Source: an uncultured Bacteroidota bacterium (GTDB lineage: Bacteria; Bacteroidota; Bacteroidia; Flavobacteriales_D; Sanyastnellaceae). Taken from it: 45,570 bases of DNA. The notes beneath the pieces were generated by a model. The model saw only the letters and a list, made by a program, of their open reading frames with translations. It searched no databases and had not been told where the DNA came from. Position 1 is the stretch's first letter. Every line of letters begins with the position of its first letter. Shown piece after piece: positions 26,730 through 33,734 of the stretch. The stretch spans positions 1-45,570 of the forward strand of contig CAIZGX010000054.1 of the NCBI GenBank assembly GCA_903932685.1, in the 5' to 3' direction. The translations under genes and the position numbers were made by a program.

Positions 26730-28757
26730 TTATGCTCCTTCTTCGCCGTCCATTTTCTCTTTCAATGCAGCCAATGCACCTAAGTCACCAAGAGTTGATT
26801 TCTCAACTTGAGAGTTAACTTGCTTCACAGCTGAATTGTTATCTTCTTTCTTAGCACCTGATCCTGAACCAGCACCTGCGCGCTTAGGCTTAGCATCTGA
26901 AGATGGAGTAGAAGTGATTTCTTCTGGCTTCCAAGTTTGTGTGTGAGACACAGCAATCTTACGTTGGTTCTTGTTGAACTCAAGAACAATGAAGTCAAGG
27001 GTTTCTTCCACTTTCGCAGTAGCACCGTCTTCTTTCTTCATGTTTTTGTTCAAGCAGAATCCTTCTAAACCGTAAGGAAGAGCAACAACACAATGGTTAC
27101 CTTCTTTCTTCACGATAGTACCTTGGTGCTTGGTTCCTTCAACGAAAACAGTTTCGAACACATCCCATGGATTTTCTTCCACTTGTTTGTGTCCTAAGCT
27201 GATCTTACGTCCTTCACGATCCAATTCCAATACAACTACAGCTAGATCATCTCCGATAGCGCAGAACTCACTTGGATGCTTGATCTTCTTAGACCAAGAA
27301 AGGTCAGAGATGTGAACAAGGCCATCGATTCCGTCTGCTAATTCGCAGAAGATACCGAATGTAGTGAATGCACGAACTTTCGCAGTGTGCTTGGCTCCAA
27401 CAGGGAAACGAGACTCAATTCCGTCCCATGGATCAGAAGTCAATTGCTTCAATCCAAGACTTAATTTACGCTCGTCTTTTTCCATGCTAAGGATTACAGC
27501 TTCAACTTCCTGTCCTACTTTCAAGAAGTCTTGAGCAGAACGTAAGTGTGAACTCCAAGACATTTCAGAAACGTGAATCAATCCTTCTACACCAGGAGCA
27601 ATCTCAACGAATGCACCGTAGTCAGCAAGAACAACCACTTTTCCTGTAATCTTTTGTCCAACTTCCAAAGTATCTTGAATAGCATCCCATGGGTGAGCAG
27701 ACAATTGTTTCAAACCAAGAGCAATTCTCTTCTTGTCATCATCGAAGTCAAGAATAACAACGTTGATCTTAGTATCCAATTGAACAATCTCTTCAGGATG
27801 AACAATACGTCCCCAAGAAAGGTCAGTAATGTGAATCAATCCATCTACGCCGCCAAGGTCAACGAATACACCGTAGCTTGTGATGTTTTTAACCACACCT
27901 TCCAATACTTGTCCTTTTTCAAGGCCAGACATGATTTGCTTCTTCTGTTCTTCCAACTCAGCTTCGATAAGCGCTTTGTGAGAAACAACAACGTTTTTGA
28001 ATTCGTTGTTAATCTTAACAACTTTCAATTCCATGATTTTTCCAACGTAAACGTCGTAATCACGAATTGGCTTAACGTCGATTTGAGAACCAGGTAAGAA
28101 CGCTTCGATACCGAATACGTCAACGATAAGTCCGCCTTTCGTGCGACACTTAACTTCACCTTTAATGATTTCGCCAGACTCAAGAGCTGCGTTAACATTA
28201 CCCCAAGCGCTGAACAAACGAGCAGTCTTGTGAGAAACGATTAACTGTCCGTTTTTGTCTTCTTGTAATTCAACATAAACAGTAACGCGGTCACCCGCTT
28301 TAAGATCTGGGTTGTAACGGAATTCAGTTACTGCAACCACACCTTCAGACTTGTATCCGATGTTGATTACAACTTCTTTCTTTCCAACAGAAACAACGGT
28401 TCCTTCAATAACTGTTTTTTCAGCAATTGTAGACAACGTGTTTTCGTATAATGAATCGTAACGATCACGCTCCGAATCACTGTAACCTCCTGCAGATTCG
28501 TAAGCTTCCCAACTGAATTCGCCATTTTCATTCATGAAAGCAGCGTCGTCAGCAGTGCTGTACAACTCTAAGGGTTCTTCTGCAGAAACTTCTTCTTCTA
28601 CCGGAGCAGAATCTTCTTCTACCGGAGCAGAAACTTCTTCTGCCGGAGCAGAAACTTCTTCTACAGATTCAGAAGCCGTAGCTTCAGTGTTTTCAGTTCC
28701 TTCGTTGGTTGGAACAATGTTTTCAGCTTCTTCAGCTGGATTTAATTCTTCTGCCAT
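26730..28757 (-). CDS. rpsA: 30S ribosomal protein S1
   Basis: A 675-residue S1 with an acidic N-terminal extension (about residues 1-110) and six S1/OB repeats. The repeats are recognisable by recurring segments such as GVFVDLGGVDGLIHITDLSWGR, GAFVEIAPGVEGLIHVSEMSW and GIFCELADGIDGLVHISDLSW, and by the DxxxKRIALGLKQL-type linkers. S1 brings mRNA to the 30S subunit. In Bacteroidota the anti-SD interaction is rarely used, so S1-mediated initiation is probably important. The extension carries a tandem 7-residue repeat. The C-terminal 60 residues are low-complexity and charged. Confidence 0.96.
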   Translation of the reverse strand: MAEELNPAEEAENIVPTNEGTENTEATASESVEEVSAPAEEVSAPVEEDSAPVEEEVSAEEPLELYSTADDAAFMNENGEFSWEAYESAGGYSDSERDRYDSLYENTLSTIAEKTVIEGTVVSVGKKEVVINIGYKSEGVVAVTEFRYNPDLKAGDRVTVYVELQEDKNGQLIVSHKTARLFSAWGNVNAALESGEIIKGEVKCRTKGGLIVDVFGIEAFLPGSQIDVKPIRDYDVYVGKIMELKVVKINNEFKNVVVSHKALIEAELEEQKKQIMSGLEKGQVLEGVVKNITSYGVFVDLGGVDGLIHITDLSWGRIVHPEEIVQLDTKINVVILDFDDDKKRIALGLKQLSAHPWDAIQDTLEVGQKITGKVVVLADYGAFVEIAPGVEGLIHVSEMSWSSHLRSAQDFLKVGQEVEAVILSMEKDERKLSLGLKQLTSDPWDGIESRFPVGAKHTAKVRAFTTFGIFCELADGIDGLVHISDLSWSKKIKHPSEFCAIGDDLAVVVLELDREGRKISLGHKQVEENPWDVFETVFVEGTKHQGTIVKKEGNHCVVALPYGLEGFCLNKNMKKEDGATAKVEETLDFIVLEFNKNQRKIAVSHTQTWKPEEITSTPSSDAKPKRAGAGSGSGAKKEDNNSAVKQVNSQVEKSTLGDLGALAALKEKMDGEEGA
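28582..28668 (-). repeat. 21-bp tandem repeat inside the rpsA N-terminus
   Basis: Consecutive units start at 28582 (24 nt), 28606 (21 nt), 28627 (21 nt) and 28648 (partial), each beginning GCAGAA and most ending CCGGA. They encode an acidic heptad of the form EEVSAPV. The repeat is in frame and could change copy number without disrupting the protein. Confidence 0.85.
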
Positions 28758-28862
28758 GGGGCATTGTTAATTTGTATTTCATTCGCCTTCGCACGCATGT
28801 GGAATGAAAGAGTTAGTTATTGTTCAGTGACTCAGCGTCTTATCACCGCCCAAAAAGGGACG

Positions 28863-28870
28863 CGAATATA
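28863..28870 (-). promoter_or_regulatory. Candidate rpsA -7 box
   Basis: TATATTCG on the minus strand differs from TAnnTTTG at one base, and lies about 105 bases upstream of the rpsA ATG. It directly follows the T-run of the preceding gene's terminator. No TTG is placed well at -33, so the call is tentative. The leader between it and the ATG shows no obvious hairpin. Confidence 0.35.
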
Positions 28871-28871
28871 C

Positions 28872-28931
28872 AAAAAAAATCGGCTAATATGCCGATTTCA
28901 ATCACTTTGTGATCAATCCTGCAAGGATTGA
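28872..28931 (-). terminator. Three consecutive hairpins ending in an intrinsic terminator
   Basis: Reading along the minus strand from the stop of the upstream gene: an 8-bp stem (28924-28931 with 28913-28920, loop of 3), then a 5-bp stem (28909-28913 with 28901-28905), then an 8-bp stem (28891-28898 with 28877-28884, loop of 6) followed by a run of 8 T. The last is a clear terminator. The first two may protect the 3' end. Confidence 0.85.
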
Positions 28932-28934
28932 AAG

Positions 28935-30110
28935 TTATCCCTCACGCATAACCACAACTTTTCTTACCCCTCGGGTTGTTCCATTGCTTACAAGCTTTGC
29001 ATAGTATACTCCTAGGCCGCGATCGGCTAAATCAAGTACCCTCGACTTTTCTCCAATGTTTAAGTTCACGCTTCTCACAAATGATCCGGCACAATCGTAA
29101 ATATCGATTGAGCTCGTTTCTTTTATTTCATTGAAGGAAAAAGTGGTGCTATTCGAGCAAGGATTCGGATAGTTTGAGAATGAAAATTTAGAATCTGCAA
29201 TTTCGTTAAGATGCACAGAATTATTGGGAAGAATCTTTATGACAACGGGTCTGTGATCAGAGACATTGGCATCGTATTCACTCCAACCATTTGGCAGGTA
29301 TTGTTCAATTTTCAGCGTTTTTATTTCATACGAACTGTTCTGAACCTCGTCGAACAATTCGTTCGTAATGAGAATATGATCAAGATGCGAGGGCCAAGAA
29401 GGGTATGACCAACCGGTGCTGGTTCCTGTTGCAATACCCATATCTGCGAACAAGTAGTTCTCAGTATCATTCAGGAAGTTTATAAATACATTGTTGGGCG
29501 CGGGGTCGGTAAGTCTATCGTTGAGGTCACCCAAAAGAAAAACACTCTTATTGGGCATATTCGTATCGATGTAGGTTTTTAAAAGGTTCGATGCCAAATA
29601 CCTTCTTGCTTCCTCATCATCTGAATCAGCCGGGTTCAGGTAGCCATCTCCACAACATTTGAAATGGTTATTTATAGCGAAGAAATTTTGATTGTCGAAA
29701 TTGAAGTCCATGATTTTTGGCGAACGAGGAAAAGGATTCCAATAGGGGTAAGAGGTATAGATTTCATAAATATCGTTAATCTGAATAACCTCATGTTTAT
29801 AAATGAACGCCAATCCAGCATAATATGAAGTCATGAAGTAGTAGTGATATTGAGGTAAATCGGCTAACATGTATTTAAAGGATACCGTGTCATCGATCTC
29901 TTGAAAAGCGTAGATGTCAGCGTCAATGTTTTCGATAATTTGCTGGACGTAATTCACGGTAATGTCTCCGTTTTTCGGGAAGTGTTCAATATTCCAAGTA
30001 ACAAGTTCCAGGGTAGTGTCTGTCCCGAACGACAAGTCATTCAGCGTTTGTGCAAAAACAAGCGAGCTGTTTAAAAAGATAAAAGCAAGTAAAGAGAGAC
30101 GCTGTTTCAA
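28935..30110 (-). CDS. Secreted endonuclease/exonuclease/phosphatase-fold protein with T9SS sorting domain
   Basis: A 391-residue protein starting at a TTG codon; no in-frame ATG precedes it before a stop. Signal peptide MKQRLSLLAFIFLNSSLVFAQ. The EEP domain spans about residues 30-290 with LVTWNIEHFPKNG, IYAFQEIDD, FLLGDLNDR and VSDHRPVVI, so the metal and catalytic residues appear present. The C-terminal 80 residues form a T9SS type A sorting domain (FSNYPNPCSNSTTFSF, then GVYYAKLVSNG and RKVVVM). Extracellular nuclease or phosphodiesterase is likely. A possible -7 box TAATTTCG lies at 30122-30129. Confidence 0.88.
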   Translation of the reverse strand: MKQRLSLLAFIFLNSSLVFAQTLNDLSFGTDTTLELVTWNIEHFPKNGDITVNYVQQIIENIDADIYAFQEIDDTVSFKYMLADLPQYHYYFMTSYYAGLAFIYKHEVIQINDIYEIYTSYPYWNPFPRSPKIMDFNFDNQNFFAINNHFKCCGDGYLNPADSDDEEARRYLASNLLKTYIDTNMPNKSVFLLGDLNDRLTDPAPNNVFINFLNDTENYLFADMGIATGTSTGWSYPSWPSHLDHILITNELFDEVQNSSYEIKTLKIEQYLPNGWSEYDANVSDHRPVVIKILPNNSVHLNEIADSKFSFSNYPNPCSNSTTFSFNEIKETSSIDIYDCAGSFVRSVNLNIGEKSRVLDLADRGLGVYYAKLVSNGTTRGVRKVVVMREG

Positions 30111-30201
30111 ATGTTTTTTTTCGAAATTAGTGAAGAACCCCGCAAACTAAATATCTCAGATTTGAAATCGCTCCGTTTAATATGAAGAATTGATTGTCCT
30201 T

Positions 30202-31230
30202 CTAGCCAAGAAAGAAGTCATACGCCGCTTTACAAACCTCCGCTATAATCCTTTCATTCGTTTCATCGCTTTCGTATGAGTTGGTAACCAAAACGCTAAT
30301 GATGAAATAATGTCCATTCGGAAGGAACACAACTCCCCAATCGTTTGTCGCTGAAGTTAATCCAGCATCCGTCGTTCCCGATGTTCCCGTTTTGTGCGCC
30401 ACAACTGTTCCTTCGGGCAAGAGTCCTTTCAGACGCTTCACGCCGGTGGAGGTTTCTTTCATGGTTTGCCAGAAGAAGTTGTAGCTCGAAGGAGCGAGCA
30501 AAACGTTTTTATTTTCATAGAACCAGCGAAGCGTCTGAACAGCGGCGTTCGGAGTAATCCAATTCTGAAACATGTTCTCCCATTTCGACTGCATGGTGCG
30601 TTCGTTGTATGCAAATTGAAGGTCTTGAATATTGTTCTTTTTGAAGTAAGATTCCACATCTTTGGGAGACCCTACCATTCCAATTAAAGTATCGCAAGCG
30701 GTATTATCACTGTGCGAAATACAGTACTGAATCAGTTGCGCAACAGTGAGATCTCCTCCATCAGGAAAATCTTTTCCAAGCGGATTCCAATACGCATCAA
30801 CAGGCAAGTCTTCTTTTGAAATTTTTATTTTCTGATTGAGACTGAATTCGCCGCGATCAATTTTGTCAAGCATGGCCAGACCAATGTGCATTTTGTAAGC
30901 GCTCTGAGTAGGGCAGTGCATATTCCCATTGATCGAAAGGGTATCGTTTCCATTTTCTCCTGAAATAGAAATTCCCACCACCGCTTTTTTATCGGCCAAG
31001 ATTAGTTCAATCTGCTTTTTCAATTCCTTTGTCCGATCTACCTTCTCCGCAGCTTCAACAGGAGCAGGAGTGAAGACAAAAAAGTAAATCACCGCCCACA
31101 CCACTCCGAAAAACAATCCGAGATAAACGGTATTCAGATGCTTCTTCAAATCACGTTTAACGATCAATCGAAAAAGAATCCAAAGAATGAAAAGTGCTGC
31201 AAATGCAATGGGGAGGTAGATTCTAAGCAT
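30202..31230 (-). CDS. Class A beta-lactamase-family protein with two N-terminal membrane helices
   Basis: A 342-residue protein with a complete class A active site: SxxK as SAYK (Ser110, Lys113), SDN at 174-176, a Glu at 210 in NERTMQSKW that matches the general-base position of the PER/VEB/CfxA-like branch, and KTG at 280-282. Such enzymes hydrolyse beta-lactams; related proteins may act on cell-wall peptides. The usual cleavable signal is replaced by two predicted membrane helices (about 3-22 and 33-53) joined by a basic loop (VKRDLKKH). This places the catalytic domain on one membrane face. Resistance is not established by sequence alone. Confidence 0.88.
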   Translation of the reverse strand: MLRIYLPIAFAALFILWILFRLIVKRDLKKHLNTVYLGLFFGVVWAVIYFFVFTPAPVEAAEKVDRTKELKKQIELILADKKAVVGISISGENGNDTLSINGNMHCPTQSAYKMHIGLAMLDKIDRGEFSLNQKIKISKEDLPVDAYWNPLGKDFPDGGDLTVAQLIQYCISHSDNTACDTLIGMVGSPKDVESYFKKNNIQDLQFAYNERTMQSKWENMFQNWITPNAAVQTLRWFYENKNVLLAPSSYNFFWQTMKETSTGVKRLKGLLPEGTVVAHKTGTSGTTDAGLTSATNDWGVVFLPNGHYFIISVLVTNSYESDETNERIIAEVCKAAYDFFLG

Positions 31231-31283
31231 GTTTTGTTAATTCAGATAATTTATGCAAAGAAAAGGGTAATTGATATGTTTAC

Positions 31284-31333
31284 GTCGCAGACATTCGCGA
31301 AGCATTCGTGCAAAGCACATTCGTCCGCAGGAC
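31284..31333. repeat. Mini-hairpin array A (ATTC spacers)
   Basis: Four perfect hairpins separated by exactly 4 nt, always ATTC: GTC-gca-GAC (31284-31292), GC-gaa-GC (31297-31303), GTGC-aaa-GCAC (31308-31318), GTCC-gca-GGAC (31323-31333). Every hairpin starts with G and ends with C. The gap 31231-31641 has no gene; it holds this array, the GC-rich element at 31334-31430, a featureless purine/pyrimidine stretch, and array B. Confidence 0.85.
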
Positions 31334-31430
31334 TTTTTGGGCGTGCCCCTTCGGGTCGGGCTATCCGTTCCAAGTCCTCGCGGTTTCCAACCGCTCCGGG
31401 CTTTCCACTTCTATCCCTCACGCAACTCCA
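31334..31430. repeat. GC-rich structured intergenic element
   Basis: A stretch clearly richer in G and C than its surroundings, with small hairpins: GGGC-gt-GCCC (31339-31348), overlapping CCC-ttc-GGG (31347-31355), and GCGGTT-tcc-AACCGC (31380-31394). It ends in a TCCCTCACGCAA-type sequence. I recall similar dispersed elements, with a fixed frame and a variable central hairpin, in other Bacteroidota genomes, but could not check this. No protein or known RNA family was recognised. Confidence 0.5.
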
Positions 31431-31499
31431 CTCTTTCTGTTTGTCTTTCTGATTCTCATTCTAGTAAAAATAAGGAGAGAGTAGGAGAGAAGGAGAAGT

Positions 31500-31605
31500 T
31501 CCCTTCGGGATATATCCACTCTGTGGATCAGTCCGCTAGCGGATACATCCCTTCGGGATTGGTCCTGAAAGGATTTGTCCCTTCGGGATTTGTCCACGAA
31601 GTGGA
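31500..31605. repeat. Mini-hairpin array B (seven TCC...GGA hairpins)
   Basis: Seven perfect hairpins with spacers of exactly 4 nt beginning with T: TCCC-ttc-GGGA (31500), TCCAC-tct-GTGGA (31515), TCCGC-ta-GCGGA (31532), TCCC-ttc-GGGA (31548), TCCT-gaa-AGGA (31563), TCCC-ttc-GGGA (31578), TCCAC-gaa-GTGGA (31593-31605). The fourth pair takes all four Watson-Crick forms. The array ends 36 nt past the stop codon of the minus-strand gene at 31642. No T-tract follows the hairpins. Confidence 0.9.
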
Positions 31606-31641
31606 AAAACCCTTAACTCGTCCCTGTCTTTTTGTGTTTTT

Positions 31642-32031
31642 TTAAGATACCGATATGTGTAAATCACAAACTATTTTCGGTCTTATTTTAAAAAATATTT
31701 TCCATAAATACTTTGAGTTTTCTTGAAGTAAAATTGGAATTGAAAACTCATTGTGTTTCAGAATACCTTCTTTCGGTAAATGAATATCAAACGATTCTAT
31801 AAATTCAACCGCTTCATATTTCTCAATTTTCTTTGACGAATCAAGATAGACTGCTTCAACGGTAATCGAGTCGGGTATCACTGCATATGAATGGTCAAAA
31901 CACAAGTTTAGCGTGTTATTTTCGAAATTCATGTTTAACGCACTGAAATGTCGTTCGATTTCAAAATTATTTGAAGCGTTAAATCTTAAAATTTCATCAA
32001 TATCTAAAAATGTTCTTTTGATTGCCTTCAC
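31642..32031 (-). CDS. Hypothetical protein (possibly a 5'-truncated gene)
   Basis: A 129-residue frame with no recognised domain, no signal peptide and no membrane segment. It appears as mixed beta strands (NTLNLCFDHSYAVIPDSITVEAVYL). It can only start at a GTG (32029-32031); no in-frame ATG precedes the upstream stop codon, so it may be a remnant whose 5' end was lost. Array B lies directly 3' of it. Low codon bias and an AT-rich sequence fit an accessory gene. Confidence 0.5.
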   Translation of the reverse strand: MKAIKRTFLDIDEILRFNASNNFEIERHFSALNMNFENNTLNLCFDHSYAVIPDSITVEAVYLDSSKKIEKYEAVEFIESFDIHLPKEGILKHNEFSIPILLQENSKYLWKIFFKIRPKIVCDLHISVS

Positions 32032-32097
32032 ATTTATTAGTGTATTTCAATTAGTTGGGCCAATAGAATCTCTCAGGCTTCCATCTTCATTTTTTTG

Positions 32098-32610
32098 TCA
32101 AGGTTTACAGTCCTGTTGCGTGTCCTTAGCTAAGTAGTCGTGTTTTAATTTGTCGGGAACGTGCTTGTTTATTTGCTCAAATATTTTTTCTATTTGTGGT
32201 TCATAATAATGATGCAATGATATTTTCTGAGTGATTGTATCAACTGTCTTGGAAATAAAATACTCATTTCCGCTTGTCGCCATTATGCAATAGTTAAAAT
32301 AGAAGTCCTTTAAACTGTCAAGTTGTATGCTTTCTATTTGGTAAATTGAATTATCGTCGAGTTTTTTTGAAAACAACAATGTGTCCAATTCTGACCACAT
32401 ACTAGATTCTCGAACTGTTAGAAGACTGTCGGTAAGATTGTATGTCGTTACACCATTAAACATTTGTTCTGCATGATTATATGTGCTGATTGAAAGTGAA
32501 AATTTTGATTTCGACTCTTTAGGTCTTTTAGCTGCATTGTCCTGTCCGAAAGCCAACAGTCCACAGGTCAAAATAAAAATGGTCAACGTATATGTCGTTT
32601 TTGTCATCAT
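32098..32610 (-). CDS. Hypothetical exported protein
   Basis: About 170 residues from the ATG at 32608-32610; the next codon but one (32607) is also ATG. The frame opens further upstream, but this start puts a signal peptide (TYTLTIFILTCGLLAFGQ) at the N-terminus. The mature part is polar with no recognised motif (LSISTYNHAEQMFNGVTTYN, then IYQIESIQLDSLKDF). It ends in Cys-Lys-Pro. The function is unknown. The gap 32668-33019 downstream of the next gene holds array C and no other gene. Confidence 0.6.
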   Translation of the reverse strand: MMTKTTYTLTIFILTCGLLAFGQDNAAKRPKESKSKFSLSISTYNHAEQMFNGVTTYNLTDSLLTVRESSMWSELDTLLFSKKLDDNSIYQIESIQLDSLKDFYFNYCIMATSGNEYFISKTVDTITQKISLHHYYEPQIEKIFEQINKHVPDKLKHDYLAKDTQQDCKP

Positions 32611-32843
32611 AAAATGAGTGCCAATTAGTTCATTCCTGGTACAAACCTTTCCAATACATTCCATCATAGTCTGATTGGCGAAGTTTAATTGCGCTTATTA
32701 AAAGTAATTAATTTCCCCATTCATTCAACGCAAACGTTTTACAATTCTCTCCTTCCCAAAGACCGTTGTAGTCTAATCGCTAGTGTTATAGGGCAATTGG
32801 TAGCATTTGCCAGAATTAGAGTAGGAGCGGTGGGGTTGAAAAA

Positions 32844-32976
32844 TACGTCGAAAGACGTAGAAACGAAGTTCCCTTCGGGATACATCCACAACGTGGATCA
32901 GTCCGCATAGCGGATAAGTCCCTTCGGGATTGGTCCTGAAAGGATTTGTCCCGAAGGGATTTGTCCACGAAGTGGA
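32844..32976. repeat. Mini-hairpin array C (paralogue of array B)
   Basis: Seven hairpins in the same order as array B, with 4-nt spacers: TCCC-ttc-GGGA (32870), TCCAC-aac-GTGGA (32885), TCCGC-ata-GCGGA (32902), TCCC-ttc-GGGA (32919), TCCT-gaa-AGGA (32934), TCCC-gaa-GGGA (32949), TCCAC-gaa-GTGGA (32964-32976). Two more precede them: TACGTC-gaaa-GACGTA (32844-32859) and AAC-gaa-GTT (32862-32870). Stems match array B while three loops differ. It lies 43 nt 3' of the KilA-N gene stop. Confidence 0.9.
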
Positions 32977-33019
32977 TTAGAAAGTCCTAAGTTGTAATTG
33001 CAAATTCAGTGCTGTTACC

Positions 33020-33430
33020 TTATCTCAGCAAATCCCGAGATTTCAAATTTTGCAATACAGTCATTTGCTGAATAGCCAATTGGTTTAGTTTAACAAGCCT
33101 TTCTTTGTGAGCATATGTCCCGCCATAGCGATCAGATTTTACAGTCAATCCTTTTGCTGCTGTGCGACTTATCCATTGACCAGCGGACATTGTAAATCTG
33201 TTTACGCCGGAATCTTTTTCAATTACACCGAATTCGGGGTAATTAAAATTAACATTATGAATTCTTTCCCATATCGATAAATACTCAATAGTGTTCTTGT
33301 TAGTTATCCATTTGCTAATAAGGCCACTTCCTTCTTTGAATCCCGAAGAAATATCGGTTAGTGAAATAAAATCATTTTCGTTGAATTGAATTATTGAAAT
33401 TTCCGTTGTTTGAACTTTAATTTTTGCCAT
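33020..33430 (-). CDS. KilA-N domain protein, apparently with an internal deletion
   Basis: 136 residues from the ATG at 33428-33430 (the frame reaches a TTG at 33445). Residues about 1-95 are a KilA-N domain, a phage- and virus-associated DNA-binding module: FISLTDISSGF, ISKWITNKNTIEYLSIWE, then SDRYGGTYAHK. Full-length relatives I recall have about 260-280 residues, continuing with an AFEFASWIS-type segment and ending in an ERLxxLNxxAIxQM tail. Here TYAHK is followed at once by ERLVKLNQLAIQQMTVL, as if the middle were removed in frame. Function unknown; mobile-element or defence context is likely. Confidence 0.75.
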   Translation of the reverse strand: MAKIKVQTTEISIIQFNENDFISLTDISSGFKEGSGLISKWITNKNTIEYLSIWERIHNVNFNYPEFGVIEKDSGVNRFTMSAGQWISRTAAKGLTVKSDRYGGTYAHKERLVKLNQLAIQQMTVLQNLKSRDLLR

Positions 33431-33510
33431 TTTTTTTAGCCACAAAGTTGAATTGGCTAGTTGGCATAAACACCAATTTTTATATGCAGTTTATATGCTG
33501 TTTATTCGTC

Positions 33511-33610
33511 AATCCGAAGGATTAATCAACGCAGTTGATTGATTGCTTGCAATTGATCTTCGATGAAGATTGGTCCTACTCCGTAATTCCTAAGTGGTAA
33601 TGGGAACTTA
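33511..33610. repeat. Mini-hairpin array D (AT...AT hairpins, almost no spacer)
   Basis: AATCC-gaa-GGATT (33511-33523) directly abuts AATCAAC-gca-GTTGATT (33524-33540). Then come ATTGC-tt-GCAAT (33542-33553) and ATCTTC-gat-GAAGAT (33556-33570) with 1-2 nt gaps, then TAC-tcc-GTA (33577-33585) plus ATTCC, and TAAGT/ACTTA (33591-33610). The array begins 13 nt 3' of the small frame at 33624-33734. Nothing else is seen in 33431-33623. Confidence 0.85.
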
Positions 33611-33623
33611 GTTTTTGGGAAAT

Positions 33624-33734
33624 TCATTTGAATTCGCTCTCCAATATCAATTCGCAGACATCCTTTAATTCATTCAATTCAAAAGCGGTGTGATAGATAC
33701 GCTCTAATTTTACATTGTGGTATTCAATCTTCAA
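33624..33734 (-). CDS. Candidate 36-residue protein coupled to the Xre-nucleotidyltransferase gene
   Basis: A TTG at 33732-33734 overlaps the upstream TGA stop by TTGA. The frame encodes 36 residues (starting with KIEYHNVKLERIYHTAF) and stops at 33624. The sequence looks helical and amphipathic and lacks low-complexity composition. Partners of nucleotidyltransferase antitoxins are usually larger HEPN proteins, so this could be a remnant or an unrelated small protein. The start codon and coupling are the only evidence for translation. Confidence 0.35.
   Translation of the reverse strand: MKIEYHNVKLERIYHTAFELNELKDVCELILESEFK

Noticed and set aside
31271-31645. Plus-strand 124-codon frame reading through arrays A and B, with a related short frame (32689-32910) at array C
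   Set aside because: The repetitive peptide is a by-product of the hairpin repeats. The frame hits a stop early in array C and no RBS, promoter or domain supports it.
32700-32830. Integron cassette boundary (attC-like) near the CTATAAC-containing gap upstream of 32098-32610
   Set aside because: I could not find paired core sites RYYYAAC/GTTRRRY around a long imperfect palindrome, and no integrase gene is in the window. A cassette origin of the segment remains possible but unsupported.
31500-32976. CRISPR-like regular repeats
   Set aside because: Units are only 15-17 nt, the repeated part is the hairpin frame rather than an identical repeat, spacers are 4 nt, and no cas genes are present.
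33020-33430. Prophage remnant
   Set aside because: KilA-N domains are phage-associated, but no other phage gene, integrase or attachment site is seen in the neighbourhood.
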